This document shows positions 1-11,138 of a DNA stretch of 64,000 bases, piece by piece. The notes beneath the pieces are model-generated. The model was not told where the DNA came from. It was given only the letters and a program-made list of their open reading frames with translations, and did not search any database. The stretch is from Sternotherus odoratus. Taxonomy: Eukaryota; Chordata; Testudines; Kinosternidae. The stretch covers positions 92,689,890 through 92,753,889 of the forward strand of contig JAVMKO010000003.1 in NCBI GenBank assembly GCA_032164245.1, in the 5' to 3' direction. Every line of letters starts with the position of its first letter. The stretch's first letter is position 1. Both the position numbers and the translations under genes were made by a program.

Positions 1-828
1 ATGGAGTTCTGTCAGCAGGCAGCAGAGAGTCTACACATGGGGGTCTGCAGTCCCCTGAGCAAAGTGAAGCCGGGCCCTTTTGGTGTTTCATTTGCAACAG
101 CATTATATGAAAAAAAGAAAATTCTTTTGGGAAAATCCCACTAAACGTGTTACTGTAAGAGGCTTTGACTGAGTTCCCCTGCTTGCTAACAAGGATTCCT
201 AATTCAAATTAGATGCTTGGAACTATCACATGGCAGGTTTAAGCAGGGTTGTATAAATTTAGCAAGCCTGACATATAAGTACAGGAAGTCCCTGAAGCTT
301 GCTGTACTTTTCTTGTAACCCATATTAAATCTCAAGCATTTGTCCTTGCTCAGGAAGGAAAACACGATGTAATCCAATTGCTCAGTTTTGCAGTTTATTG
401 CTAACAAGAAAACATTTGAAAGTTTAAATTAGCTCATTACACTTGCTGGTATAATTGGATATTTAAAGGAAAGCCACATGATTCTTTTTTTAAAAGCCAA
501 TTCAGACCAAGAAAAAGACTCAGAAAATATTCTGGAGTTGAAAACAATATGGAAGGTCTTTTAAAACTCAAATAGTTAGCTAGAGTTAAACTAACTTAAA
601 TTCTGCTTACATCTAAACATACACTACACCAGAAACACACAACAGTGTATTGTGCAGAAGTCATAACTTCAGTATTAGTCATTAGACAGCTGGTTACTAA
701 CATTAACTTAAAAAGCAACCACAAAAAATATGCACAGAAATGGGACATCAGATGAATCTATCACTAGATTATAGTTTTAATGAGCTGTTAACCATTCACA
801 TACAATGTCTGTAGTAATACCTAAACTC

Positions 829-1320
829 CAGGGGTGAAAGTGATCCGGTACGGCGTACCAGTAAGAAGCTAGTACTGGCCCGTAGCAGCCCACATTAAAG
901 TGCTGCTGCAACAGCGTTTTAACATCCCTGCCTCTTTTGCACCACCCCCAACGGTGGTCCTACCAGCAGGGTCCATACCGGCAGGGCCGGTGATGGGGAA
1001 GGGGAGTGACATTAAAGTGATGCCACAGCAGCACTTTAAGGACCCTCAAAGCACTGCCACAGCAGCGGTTTACCGTTGCTGTCCCTTCCTGTTGGTGGCC
1101 CTGCTGGTATGAACCCTAACAGCAGGATTGCCATTGGAGTGGCGCAAAAGTGGCCCTTTACATTGCTGCTGGAGCCCTGGGCAGTGTGCCTGAGTTGGCT
1201 GGGGGACGCTTTTGACACCCCCGGCTCCGCCACTTCCGCCTGAGGCTCTGCCCCTTTTGGGGGTGGGGTGGAGCCCCCCCCCCTGGTACCAGTAAGTCTT
1301 TGGACTTACTTTCACCCCTG
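829..1320. mobile_element. hAT-type non-autonomous DNA transposon (about 490 bp)
   Basis: The terminal inverted repeats are CAGGGGTGAAAGT at the left and ACTTTCACCCCTG at the right. They are flanked by ctaaactc (821-828) and ctaaagtc (1321-1328), an 8-bp target duplication with one mismatch, which is the hAT hallmark. The interior is GC-rich and contains no transposase. Small open frames inside it are not genes. Confidence 0.85.
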
Positions 1321-1588
1321 CTAAAGTCAAACAAACTAGAGTGGCAAAACACTAGAGTTTCAACTCATGAGGGAGGAAACAATGATAAATTGTTACTTCA
1401 CCCATTTGGAGATACTGGAATTTGAGAATTCCAGGCAAACATATTTCAAGAACACAATGCAAGGGCACTATTTCTTTCACATTTGAATGCTTCTGTTTGG
1501 GGTATAGTACCATAGGAAATGTTATGCATGCACCTGAACGTATCGTAAAATTCTTTCATCATCTAAAATAAATTAAATCGTGAAATAC

Positions 1589-1611
1589 AAAAAAAAAAAA
1601 AAAAAAAAAAA
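1589..1611. repeat. A homopolymer, 23 bases
   Basis: This is an uninterrupted run of 23 A. An AATTAAA lies just upstream, so it could be the tail of an old retroposed transcript, but no source sequence is recognised. Confidence 0.9.
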
Positions 1612-2330
1612 GCGTAGTTTTCAAAGTTCAGTAACTGAGTAGTTGAAAATTTCACATTTAGTCTTCCGAGTCTATACTTTTACCTTTACTGAAAAATAAT
1701 TTTACAACTCACAAGTTAGCTTACACTAAAAATACTGTGAAAAAATTACAAGACAGAAAAAATACAGGGAGAATCTTTGACAAAAAACAAAAAACTCTTT
1801 CAATCCAACTATATACATTGTTGAAAACTAAGCTACAAAGATCCATCTGGCTACAGATTTTAATAATATGTACGTGAAGGACGAGCTTAGCACACATGAA
1901 TGCTGGAAATACTTTTATAGAACCTCTCCGAGTCTTTGACTTTTGGATGTAGCCAGGACCTCTTGATTACACACACAGCAGGTAGTAAATTACAACCCTC
2001 TGGATCCCCTCACACGTTTACATGATCTTGTATTTAAAACAGTAGTAAAATCAGGTCTATGGTTTCATTTAGCCTAATTTAACCACCTACTACTAGTGGT
2101 CAGGCTGTTTTCAGTTAAGTCAAACATTTGACGATCCCAGAATTACAGCAATACTACAAAGCACATCATGATTTCCTAACACTCCTCAACAACACTAAAA
2201 TTCTGGGCAGAAAAAAAAGGGTTTTTTTGGTAAGGCAGCATGCCTATGGATTAATATTATGACAATCAGTTCCTCAGCGAGCTATAACAAATTCCAAAGA
2301 AATGCATAAGAAACGTAAATAGCTGCCTGC

Positions 2331-2422
2331 CTTGTAACATCGCAATTGCAGTCTGGGAGGTCTGAATCCACACTGCAGTCCTCTGCCATCCTCACGGCAC
2401 ATAAATCCTCTCCTACCACCAT
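2331..2422 (-). CDS. SYNE1: Nesprin-1 alpha-2 alternative first coding exon
   Basis: Reading down from ATG at 2422, the exon encodes MVVGEDLCAVRMAED, then CSVDSDLPDCNCDVT, then AG, the first two bases of an Arg codon. This closely matches the 31-residue unique N-terminus of nesprin-1 alpha-2, the short muscle isoform made of the last spectrin repeats plus KASH. The frame is open above 2422, so the start is set by homology; the base at -3 is T, a weak context, with G at +4. The exon ends in phase 2, exactly as exon 6274-6440 does, so either can splice to the same downstream exon outside the window. The only in-phase donor is ACAAG|GCAGGC, a GC rather than GT site. Reading through gives a stop-bounded tail starting QAAIYVSYAF, which I take as intron. 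The 5' UTR and promoter should lie at 2423 and above. Confidence 0.88.
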
Positions 2423-2700
2423 GAAACTTTCCAGTACTAAAAACAAGAACTTGCAGTCCAAAAGCTTGTAGTCCAACAGACTGTGCTGCAGGCAAGCTTG
2501 CCTTTGTGAGTACTGTACAAAAAAGCTCACATTCCAAACAAATGTTAGTAGCCCCGGCCTGCTAACATGAGACTGAGCGGTGACAAGTGGTCATGTTTCT
2601 AAATAAAACTTACATTCATCAACATGTGCCAGGCTTGATCTCCTGGAATGTAGGCCATGAGTGTCAGGAAGAGAAGGGGGGCGGGGAGGAAAAAGAGACC
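2423..2700 (-). promoter_or_regulatory. Putative 5' UTR / promoter region of nesprin-1 alpha-2
   Basis: This assignment comes from position: it lies directly upstream of the alpha-2 start codon on the minus strand. No TATA box is evident. Motifs compatible with muscle expression are two TEAD/M-CAT cores (CATTCC at 2530-2535, GGAATG at 2645-2650) and two E-boxes (CAAGTG at 2584-2589, CATGTG at 2623-2628). Such short motifs are common by chance, so the regulatory call is inference. Confidence 0.4.
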
Positions 2701-3402
2701 TTCAGTTGTAAACTTAACTGTCCAAGAAAAGTCCTGTATAAGGCATGCAGTCACACACTACTCCTTTACTGTGCACATATGCAGCTGGCCAATTTATCAT
2801 AATGGACAATTTGTAGGGAGAAAACTTTCCAGCCATGAGAGAACAGAAATGGGAAATCACTGAAGTAGAGAGGCAGCTGTCTTTCTGTGGAGCTCTCCCT
2901 TCTCCTGCCTCCCTTCTGCAGAAAGTGTCCAGAGGGTGGTGAAGAAAAAATGCAAATGAAATATGCTGCTGAAAAAATAATAGTCCAGAAGGAATATTTA
3001 AAATGATTACCTCAAATGGCATGAAAAATTATCAAAAACAGATTCAGAACTGGCCAGCTTTTTTCTGACTGAATTTTTTTTTCTCCAGGAAAAACAACTT
3101 GCTGTAAACAGAACGTAACCTATGAACAGGCTAAAATGTTAAAGTCAAGGTTCTTTAATATAAGAGATGTCATTTAAAAACACAAATAAAATGTTATATA
3201 GCTAAAATATATTATATTCTCATTCATCTTCTGAAACAAACATCCGATGAGTTTGTGTTCCTAATAGAGACAAAGTGGGTGAGCTCTGTGTAAGTTTGAA
3301 AGCTTGGCTATTTCATCAAATGAAGTTGGTTCAATAAAAGATATTTCCTCACCCATTTTGTTTCTCTAATATCATGGACCAACACACCACAACTCTCTAT
3401 TC

Positions 3403-4025
3403 CAGGGTTGGGCAAACTATGGCCTGGCCCGCAGGCCCTTTTTACCTGGCCCACAAGCTTGGGCCGGGGCCACTGGCCCCACCCTCCCGACCTGGGGTGC
3501 TGGGCGAGCGCGGCAAGCCACGCAGCCCAGCACGTCCAAGACGGGGCGCCAGGGGCCAGCCTAGTGCCTCCCGCTGCAGGGCCCCGCACTCCTGAGCCGA
3601 GGCACCAGGAGCTCCACCAGCAGGGGGCGGCTTAGGTGGTGGGTTCCTGGGGGAGATTGGGGGGGTCTTGGGAGAGGACACTTAGGGAATAAAGAGCAGA
3701 GGGGCTTTGATAGGGGATGGGGGCCCGGGGTTGGTGGTTAGGGGTGGGGGTCAGAGAACAAAGAACACGGGGCTTACATAGGGGGGTTAGTCCTGGGAGG
3801 GGCAGTTAGAGTGGGGGGGGGGGTCTTCCGAGGGGGAAATCAGGAATGGTGGGGTTGGATGGGTCGGGGGTTCTGAAGGGGGCAGTCAGGGGGCGGGAAG
3901 TGGGTGGGGGTTGGATAGGGGGCAGGGCCAGGCTGGTTGGGGAGGCACCACCTTCCCTACCCAGCCCTGCGCACAAGTTTGAAACCTAATGTGGCCCTCG
4001 GGCCAAAATGTTTGCCCACCCCTGC
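3403..4025. mobile_element. hAT-type non-autonomous DNA transposon (about 620 bp), G-rich
   Basis: The element starts CAGGGTTGGGCAAACTATGG and ends with the inverse, GTTTGCCCACCCCTG(C). An 8-bp duplication, ctctattc, flanks it at 3395-3402 and 4026-4033, with no mismatch. The interior is very G-rich on the plus strand (3620-3960) with many GGGG tracts and no transposase frame. Confidence 0.88.
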
Positions 4026-5763
4026 CTCTATTCCATTTTACTGTAAATAGGTATTTCCCATTGGTGGATGGCTGCTGAAAAGAAACCAATAAGCACATTT
4101 GAGCAGATGATGACCTTGGCTTGACAGAGAGAACAGAAACATGGAGAATGGATGGAGTTAATATTAAAATTGTCAGGGATCCAGAATGCAGACATTGTAC
4201 TATAATGTCCGCAGTGCCAAAAATAAGCTGCATTTTCTAGCTGAATGTATGAAAATAGTAACATACTCTTGTATACCAAATTTCATCCGAAGTATTTTAC
4301 AAACTGGTTTTTGAGATGTGGGCATCTTTCCACTAGTAACTGCTCTTAAATCACAAGCTCATTTCACACATATCAGACAACAGACATTAGATAAGTCACA
4401 ACCCACCTGAGCCACAGACGAATTGGCAAAAGCTCTCTATCCCTTCAGCAATCTTTTGAGCCATTCACAACTCCAAGTTTAGCCACATGATGTACAAACT
4501 TCACATAGGGATCCCTTCACTCACAATTCAAATGCAGCCAGCTCTGTGGTGAAAAGGGGCAACACTATGTACTGGGTAAGAAAGCATCCAACGGAAATTG
4601 AGGCAAATCTGTAATCTCACAAATTAATCTTTGGCCAGGACTAGCACTCTGTCCTTGAGGAAAATAGCACGGGAAGTTCAACAAGTGAATAACAATTCAT
4701 TTTTACAGATCTTCTGAAAAGACTACTGAGAAATGGAATCCTGAGACCCCGATCACCCTCCCAAAGTTCAACACTAATCCCAGTATTGAGCATAACAGAT
4801 AGATATCTAGAAGTACACTTTGCCATCTGTATATACATCACTTCTCGCTGGAAATCTCTTAAAGCTTGGCCTGGGCATAAAGGAAGTCCGTCACAGTTAC
4901 ATTTAAACATTAGAAATGTCTTCAAGAGAAAAGTATAGAATTAAGGTAAGTGTTTTGCTTAAGACCTGGTGAGACACCACATCCTCTGAAACCAACAGAC
5001 TTTTAGAGTGTTAAGAAATGCCACTTCCTGAATAATGTTACAGTCATAAAAAAAACACAGCCACCTTCATCTTAAAAGGTCTGTACCCCTTCATAGCTTT
5101 GCTACTGTGAAATTCACTGACTTCCCACGCTCACAGAATTCTGAGGAGGAATATTGTAAATACCGGGGTGGGGGAGGTGGCCAAACATATTTACAGAACC
5201 TACTGAATAAATAGAGAAATGTAAAAGGAATTGCTGCAAATAGGACACTGGGTATTGGTACAGAGAGAAATATCTTTCAAGTTACGGAAACTCAAGCAAC
5301 ATGTTGAACATCCTTTATACTGCAGAGTACAGACACAATAGGCAAAGCTATGGCAAAAAGGATTGTCTATTAGCTGGAGAGTAGCTGCACTACAGTTCAG
5401 AAATTTAAATTAATATTCTTCATGTACTAACCGAAAATCGCATGTGCACTGAATATACTTCTGTAGACAACAATCTATTGCAAACAACTTTTTTTTTTTG
5501 CAAGCTACTAGGCCCAATGGACATACATCAGTCTACGTTATTTTCTCTCTCTCCCTCTTCACTAATCTAAAAACAGACAGAAAAACAAAACCACTTGCCA
5601 TAAACTGTCCTTTAGGTAGGATTTTTAAAAGTGTGCTGCCCTTTAAAGGAAACAAAAGATTTACATCTCGCTTTAAGCACCCACTTTCAACCTAAATGAC
5701 CACACTTGACCAGAATACACTACACTTCTGACAGCAGCCAGTCTTGGTCATCTTAACAGATAA

Positions 5764-6028
5764 AAGAGTCTTGTAGCACCTTATAGACTAACAGATGTTT
5801 AGGAGCATAAGCTTTCATGGGCAAAGACCCATGATGTCAGATGAATGTTGTGGATTCAGCTGCTGGAAGTGGGCCTCATCCTCCCTGATTGAATTTAGCC
5901 TGACTCTTGCCTGCATATTTATACCTGCCATTGGAGATTTCCACAACATTCATCTGACGAAGTGGGTCTTCGCCCATGAAAGCTTATGCTCCTAAACATG
6001 TTAGTCTATAAGGTGCTACAAGACTCTT
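5764..6028. repeat. Two Penelope-like element 3' tails in inverted orientation
   Basis: The left arm (5764-5853) and right arm (5941-6028) are nearly perfect inverted copies of about 90 bp around a spacer of about 87 bp. The right arm reads CCACAACATTCATCTGACGA, then a CCCATGAAAGCTTATGC core, then TTAGTCTATAAGGTGCTACA. This matches the 3' tail of the Penelope-like copy at 38195-38280. The spacer (tgctggaagtgggcctcatc...) also looks Penelope-derived. The unit resembles the inverted terminal structures known for Penelope elements. Confidence 0.8.
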
Positions 6029-6273
6029 CGTTGATAATAGATACGTACTAGTTTTGAACTTCCTGAAGTGGATACAGTGGATCAGGAAGGACAAGTTCAA
6101 CCAAGCATGTTGGCTGAGAGCAGTTACAGATCACAGTTAAGTGGATGGAAGGGGTGGAGACACGTAAGGAAAAGTTCTGAGTCCTTCCTTGAGCAAGGAA
6201 CGCAGCTGCCTTATGAATTCCAATAAGGGATTCTAGTCCATGAAATGTTTAAAAACAAAGCAGCAGCTTTTAC

Positions 6274-6440
6274 CTAGCTGCAATCAGGTCTAGAAGGTGT
6301 TGCCATCTGTCATTGACCTTGCCAAGTTTATATTCGATTTCTGATGCTTTGCTTTCATGACTGGCTTTAGCAAGACGCTCTCCCATTTGCTGGAGCTGGA
6401 TTTTATTCTCTTGAGCCATGGCAATTTCATCTTGATAATC
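6274..6440 (-). CDS. SYNE1: SYNE1 exon, last giant-isoform rod exon in the window
   Basis: This is 167 nt and reads DYQDEIAMAQENK through NDRWQHLLDLIAA, ending in AG of an Arg codon (phase 0 to 2). The acceptor is catccag|GATTAT and the donor GCTAG|gtaaaa. It holds the end of one spectrin helix and the start of the next; the NDRWQHLLD motif carries the helix-A Trp. It is the alternative partner of the alpha-2 first exon, since both end in the same phase. Confidence 0.95.
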
Positions 6441-6984
6441 CTGGATGGCAAAGAGGAATCACAGAGATCAAGAAACTTATTCAGAACACATTCAGCTCAG
6501 TGCTGCTGGAAGAACTAGATTAAACATAAGCAGTGTCTAATACTAAATTGGAAATAGTTTGGTGAATGAACAAATCCTCATAAACACCACCACCATATAA
6601 ACAGAGATAATCAAAAGAAATAAAAATATTTTGAAAATGCATGTACAATAATTCTTAAGTGGTTTACTGACACTTGTGATCAGGCATTTAGTAAAGCATT
6701 CATCTTTCTTGGTTATGTATTCATTTGGGCTATTTTTTGTATTTTGAGAAATCCACTTCAAGAAGCAAAGGGAGAAGGCACATAATTGGAGAAGAACGTT
6801 GACAAAAATTCTCTTGGAACATACAAATTGCCATATATTGGATCAGACCAGCAGTCCATTTAATACAGTGTTCTGACTATAACACAGGCCAGTATCAGAT
6901 TATTCAAGTTCCGATAACGCAGAAAGAGCAGAGGAAAAGGTGTGCACAACAGCATTTAAACATAAAAAACCAAAAGAACTTTAC
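6441..6984 (-). other. SYNE1 intron with a CR1 3'-end remnant
   Basis: A short, old CR1 tail on the minus strand is visible at about 6815-6905 (ttggatcagaccagcagtcc), similar to the CR1 ends at 23340 and 50790. Nothing else is recognised. Confidence 0.6.
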
Positions 6985-7143
6985 CTTCCTGAGTTTCTCT
7001 ATCATCTCTTCAATGAGGATGTCTCCATTTTGAGACACCTTACTCTCCATTTGTGTCAGCCACTCACAGAGCTCCTTGTTCTTCTCACTGAAGACTGCCC
7101 ACTCATTCAGTCTCTCATTCACCTGCTGCCGTCGCAAGGAGAT
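6985..7143 (-). CDS. SYNE1: SYNE1 spectrin-rod exon (ISLRRQQ...MIEKLRK)
   Basis: This is 159 nt, 53 codons, phase 0 to 0. It reads ISLRRQQVNERLNEWAVFSE, then KNKELCEWLTQMESKVSQNG, then DILIEEMIEKLRK. The acceptor is ttacaag|ATCTCC and the donor AGGAAG|gtaaag. The LNEWAVF and LCEWLTQME motifs are helix A and its continuation in one repeat, near-identical to mammalian nesprin-1. Confidence 0.96.
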
Positions 7144-9935
7144 CTTGTAATGTTTACAGAGGGAGTCAATAAAAGAGAGTACATGAGTAGATGAGAGCAC
7201 ACTGATTCTCAGAGGTAAGTTCTCAGCCCCGCAAAGAGTTTTAACTACCTGGATGCCATTAAGGTAAACTGGAGTTGTGCTACAAAAATTGTGCATGAAT
7301 CATTTTAAGTTCAAGGTCAGCATTAATCTCAGGATGCCGGTAGCCAGTTCCTGTTGCACACGGGTAAGAGTATACTCTAAAATACGATTTGCTTCATGAT
7401 AAGATAGAAACCTATGGTCTTTATTTCAGGTTTCCATAGCACAGTTAAAAATAGCCCTTTCATTGTCTTTAGAGTCAGTATTTTCATTTATTAAGAATTA
7501 CAATGCACATTGATACTTTTGTTTTTTTCTTTGGAAGCACAAACTCCAAAAGAGACAGATTGTTTAGCACAAATAGACGCTTTACCCTTAGAACAATGAC
7601 ATTTTTAAGACGTCAAACCAAATGGATGTCTAGGAAGATGCAAACATGGTATGGCCAAACTATAAGCGATTGGTATGTCAATTGTATCTGCAAAATGAGT
7701 GCACAGATGAGATAGGCAGCACTCATAAAACAAGCAATTGCAACTACACGTGCAATTCCATGCTTCTGTCCACATGCATGTATTTTGTGAGCATCTCGAA
7801 TTTTGCAGCATTGGTACTCAGTGACCAGAGATTCCTAAGGGCTAAAGAATGCTATGAAAAAAATGAGCAGGCGATAATTGCAAACTGAAACAGAGAACAA
7901 AGCAAGAGCATACACAGGAAATGGGGGCCTGTCACACATGTCACTTTGAAAAGTAAAAGACTGCTGTATATTTAAGAAATTAGAAGAATGATATTTCCAT
8001 CTTAAACTGAATTACAAGACAATTGGGCAAATATGAAGAGGACCTGAAAGAATATTCAAGACAGTATTCACAGTAAATAAATTCTCCTGACAGAATTTCT
8101 GATAATCGCATGGCTACAATGTAATGGCATCCTACTTACTACAGCTTCTTCCTCCTCATCTGTAATTTGAATTGCTTCGGACTCTACATCAGCATCTCCA
8201 CTGATCATATGAGCATTGCACCTGCTCTTTCATATATAACTTACTGCTTTTCTAACTGAAGCTTTTGATTTTTAAAGTTAGACAGAAATGACAGCACATT
8301 TCCTTTTGTGGTAAAACTCAACTACTGAAAAAGAAAAAATAGCCTCATTCATTTGGTTACATCCTGGAAGTTAAACATGCAAATGACAGACTAAGACATC
8401 CAATCTTTAATCAGCCCTCTTCTTTAGCATGAAAGATGCGTAGCAGGAATCTGGGAAAACCAATCAGCATCTATATGGAAAAGGTCTTCTATTCCATTCA
8501 CCCACATGCAGCCAGTTCAACTTCTGCTTTCTTTCATGAGACTTTGTGATGCCTGAAGGCTTTTCACCCATGCACGCTGCTTAATTGTCTCTTTCTCATG
8601 ACCCTGTCAACTTCATCCACAAGACAGGAAAAGCATCCTCCAGTCTGAGTGCCCAACTGGAATTCTACAGGTTTCCAAAACTAAGTCTATTCCTTTGATA
8701 CCTTTTAATGTTTATCCTGAAGGACAGATTTGTTTGTATCATACCATAATGAAAAAGGGTATCACATCCACAGCATTACTGACCTACAATGGTTGTTTGT
8801 TTGTTTGTTTTTTTACAGTGAAATGTTTTACTGCTCGATACATTTTGGAGTATACAAGTAAAATCAGGGAAATCTGGAAAATTTGGGATTGGTGTCAAAT
8901 TTAAATCTGAAACCAGGATTTTTAAGCATAAGCAACAACTGTAAAATACAGCGGTAACACTGTGTATTTATTTACCACATGCTGCCAAGGAATTAAGTGG
9001 GTAGCCAAGCCAAAGACAATGAGAAATGTGCAATTTTTTTTTTTTTAAACACAAGGAAAAGCATATCAACCACCTCTCTCAAGCCAATAATGGCTGTTCT
9101 ATTTCTTCTCTATTTCTGTGGGCCAATTATGCCATAAGTTTAACGTTATCTTTAATATAGTTTTCCTGAGTTTGCTTATACCCTTGTCCAGTGAAGTGAT
9201 CATTTACAGGGAGTCTGGAAATAGTAGTAATAACTAAAGCAAACAATTGAAGATACACTGAACTGTTATTAATCTTAGCTCCACAGCAAAGCAAAGTTTT
9301 TAAGAGGAAATGTTCTGCTGTTATAATAAAATACATAATCCTGTTTGCTTTCTTTTGTTGGTCTTGGCATGGCCATTGCTTTCAATGGACATTTCACCAG
9401 AAAAGTTGGTCTCCAGGAATGTAAGGACGAACCCTTTTAGAGATTGCAGTCACATACTGTACACATCCTTTAACTATTAAGTCAGTCACAATTTCCTTCC
9501 AGGAACGAGAACCTTCTTGATTATTGTTCCATTTCATGGGCAGACTTTTGGTTATTCGACTCTAAGTTTACTATTAAGTGAGTGATCACTTTAAGGTTAC
9601 ATCTGCTAACTCCTGAATTTTAATGGGTATTCTCTCCACTCTTTTGTTTTAAATATCTGTAAATCAATATGGCTGAAAATATTTCCCACCTCACCCCACC
9701 CACAAAAGTGTGTGTTGTTCCTCTGGATAAAACTTGCATTTGACATGCCAAATTCTACTTCCTTAGCTCTACCTCTGCATTAGGAGATTGATGATGAATG
9801 AGTCTCAGTTCAGATTCAAATGGTAGCTTGTCATTCAGCTGGTACCTGTTTGTTCTAATGGTTGCTAATTACATTCAGATATCCCTGTGCCCCTTTCATG
9901 TGCATAATCACATCGAAGTTCACGGTCACGTTTAC
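7144..9935 (-). other. SYNE1 intron, 2.8 kb
   Basis: No mobile element is clearly recognised. A (GTTT)n tract lies at about 8791-8811, and a short acidic open segment with a good donor lies at about 8136-8190 (see findings). The small frames here are not supported as genes. Confidence 0.7.
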
Positions 9936-10091
9936 CTGGTGGCACAGCTCCTCCCATTGCCTGTGCAGCAGCTCAATGCGCTCTTTGAGGATTGAGATAT
10001 CATCAGCACTGATGTAGGTAGCTAGAGTCTCCTTCAGTAGTGTCAGATGTGCAAGGTCATCCATCCACCCTTCAACAGCATTTTCTAGCTC
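9936..10091 (-). CDS. SYNE1: SYNE1 spectrin-rod exon (ELENAVEGW...WEELCHQ)
   Basis: This is 156 nt, 52 codons, phase 0 to 0. It begins ELENAVEGWMDDLAHLTLLK, continues ETLATYISADDISILKERIE and ends LLHRQWEELCHQ. The acceptor is aaaccag|GAGCTA and the donor CACCAG|gtaaac. Trp residues at positions 9 and 46 mark spectrin helices. Confidence 0.96.
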
Positions 10092-11012
10092 CTGGTTTTA
10101 AAAAAATGCATGGAAAAAAAATCACTCTTTATGCTACTAGAGATTTTGCAATAGTTTTATTTCATGTGTTTACTTGTTAATCATAGGCACTAGCATTGAA
10201 GTTTTATTGTATCTAGCAAACTAAATCTGTTAACAGAGCTAATATTTAGACGGAGAGTTGTAACTATATTTAATAGCATTTATAATAGACCACCTGTAAG
10301 CATTATTTTTTCAGAGTTAGAAGGGAGGTCCCATTCATAGTAAAACTGATACAGCAAGATACATCAGCCCTTAAACAAGCAGAAACGGGTCTAAACTAAA
10401 ATCCCAGAGTCTAGCTTCTCCAAAGTTCAGGGCTATCTGGACTCAAGATTTTGATTTGGGCCCATCTCTAGTGATCACCTTTGCAGTCTGCACCATGTTT
10501 ACCCTCTGATTTTAAGAAAGGAGGAATGAGATTGGGATTCCCAATTTGTTTCTAAATTGCAACTAATGCAGGATAAAAGTTTGTGACCTATCATTATCCT
10601 GAGTAGGAATAAAGAGCATTGAAATGACAGTGTTTAAATCTATGAACTTTTACTTGTCTCATCTAAAAGAATCATGTAGTGAGAACTTCTAAACTAAAAA
10701 AAGAATCATCAACACTTAGCACCGATCCAATTTACTCTGATTTTACAGTGATGTAACCTAATTTACACCATTGTGAGATTAGAGACAGGCCTTATATCTT
10801 TCAAGTGCTGTATAAACATCAGTGCTGTGCAAACACTATCTAAGAATGGATGCACACACAAAACGTTCATGCAGACACAGGCAGAAAATTGCACATGCAG
10901 TAATTATGGGCTGCTGGTCTATATAGTCAGTAATGCCAAGGCTTATAATGGCTGAAGATATTCCAAGACAAGCAAATTGCAGATCAGATGGTGCTCAAAC
11001 AAAGGGCTTTAC
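10092..11012 (-). other. SYNE1 intron, 0.9 kb
   Basis: The sequence is AT-rich. No exon or mobile element is recognised. Confidence 0.7.
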
Positions 11013-11138
11013 CTTGCAACGAATCTGCTCTGTATGCAGCTCATCATGGTGATCGGGCAATGGCTGAGAAAACTTTTTCTTGAAGGATCTTAGTTTCTCC
11101 AGGGAGTCTGCTATGCCCTTTTCACATTTTTCCCAGTC
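11013..11138 (-). CDS. SYNE1: SYNE1 spectrin-rod exon (DWEKCEKGI...EQIRCK)
   Basis: This is 126 nt, 42 codons, phase 0 to 0. It reads DWEKCEKGIADSLEKLRSFK, then KKFSQPLPDHHDELHTEQIR, then CK. The acceptor is ctttcag|GACTGG and the donor TGCAAG|gtaaag. It is too short for a full repeat and corresponds to the first helix and loop. Confidence 0.95.

Larger units (their letters stand above)
1..2330 (-). other. Intron of SYNE1, 5' of the window's left edge and 3' of the alpha-2 first exon
   Basis: This stretch is non-coding. It holds a hAT-type MITE (829-1320) and a 23-base A run (1589-1611). The remainder is AT-rich and shows nothing I recognise. The next SYNE1 exon should lie beyond position 1. 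Confidence 0.8.
2701..6273 (-). other. SYNE1 intron between exon 6274-6440 and the alpha-2 first exon
   Basis: This intron contains a hAT-type element (3403-4025) and a Penelope-tail inverted repeat (5764-6028). About 4040-5760 is unremarkable AT-rich sequence in which I see no exon. The G-rich block at about 3620-3960 belongs to the hAT element. Confidence 0.75.

Noticed and set aside
2274..2537. Longer open frames around the alpha-2 exon as an 82-87 residue protein
   Set aside because: Homology covers only MVVGEDL to CDVTR. The frame upstream and the tail QAAIYVSYAF fit 5' UTR and intron.
3374..3681. GC-rich open frames at 3308-3681 as a CpG-island gene
   Set aside because: All lie in a hAT-type element with an exact 8-bp duplication, and the codon content is low-complexity.
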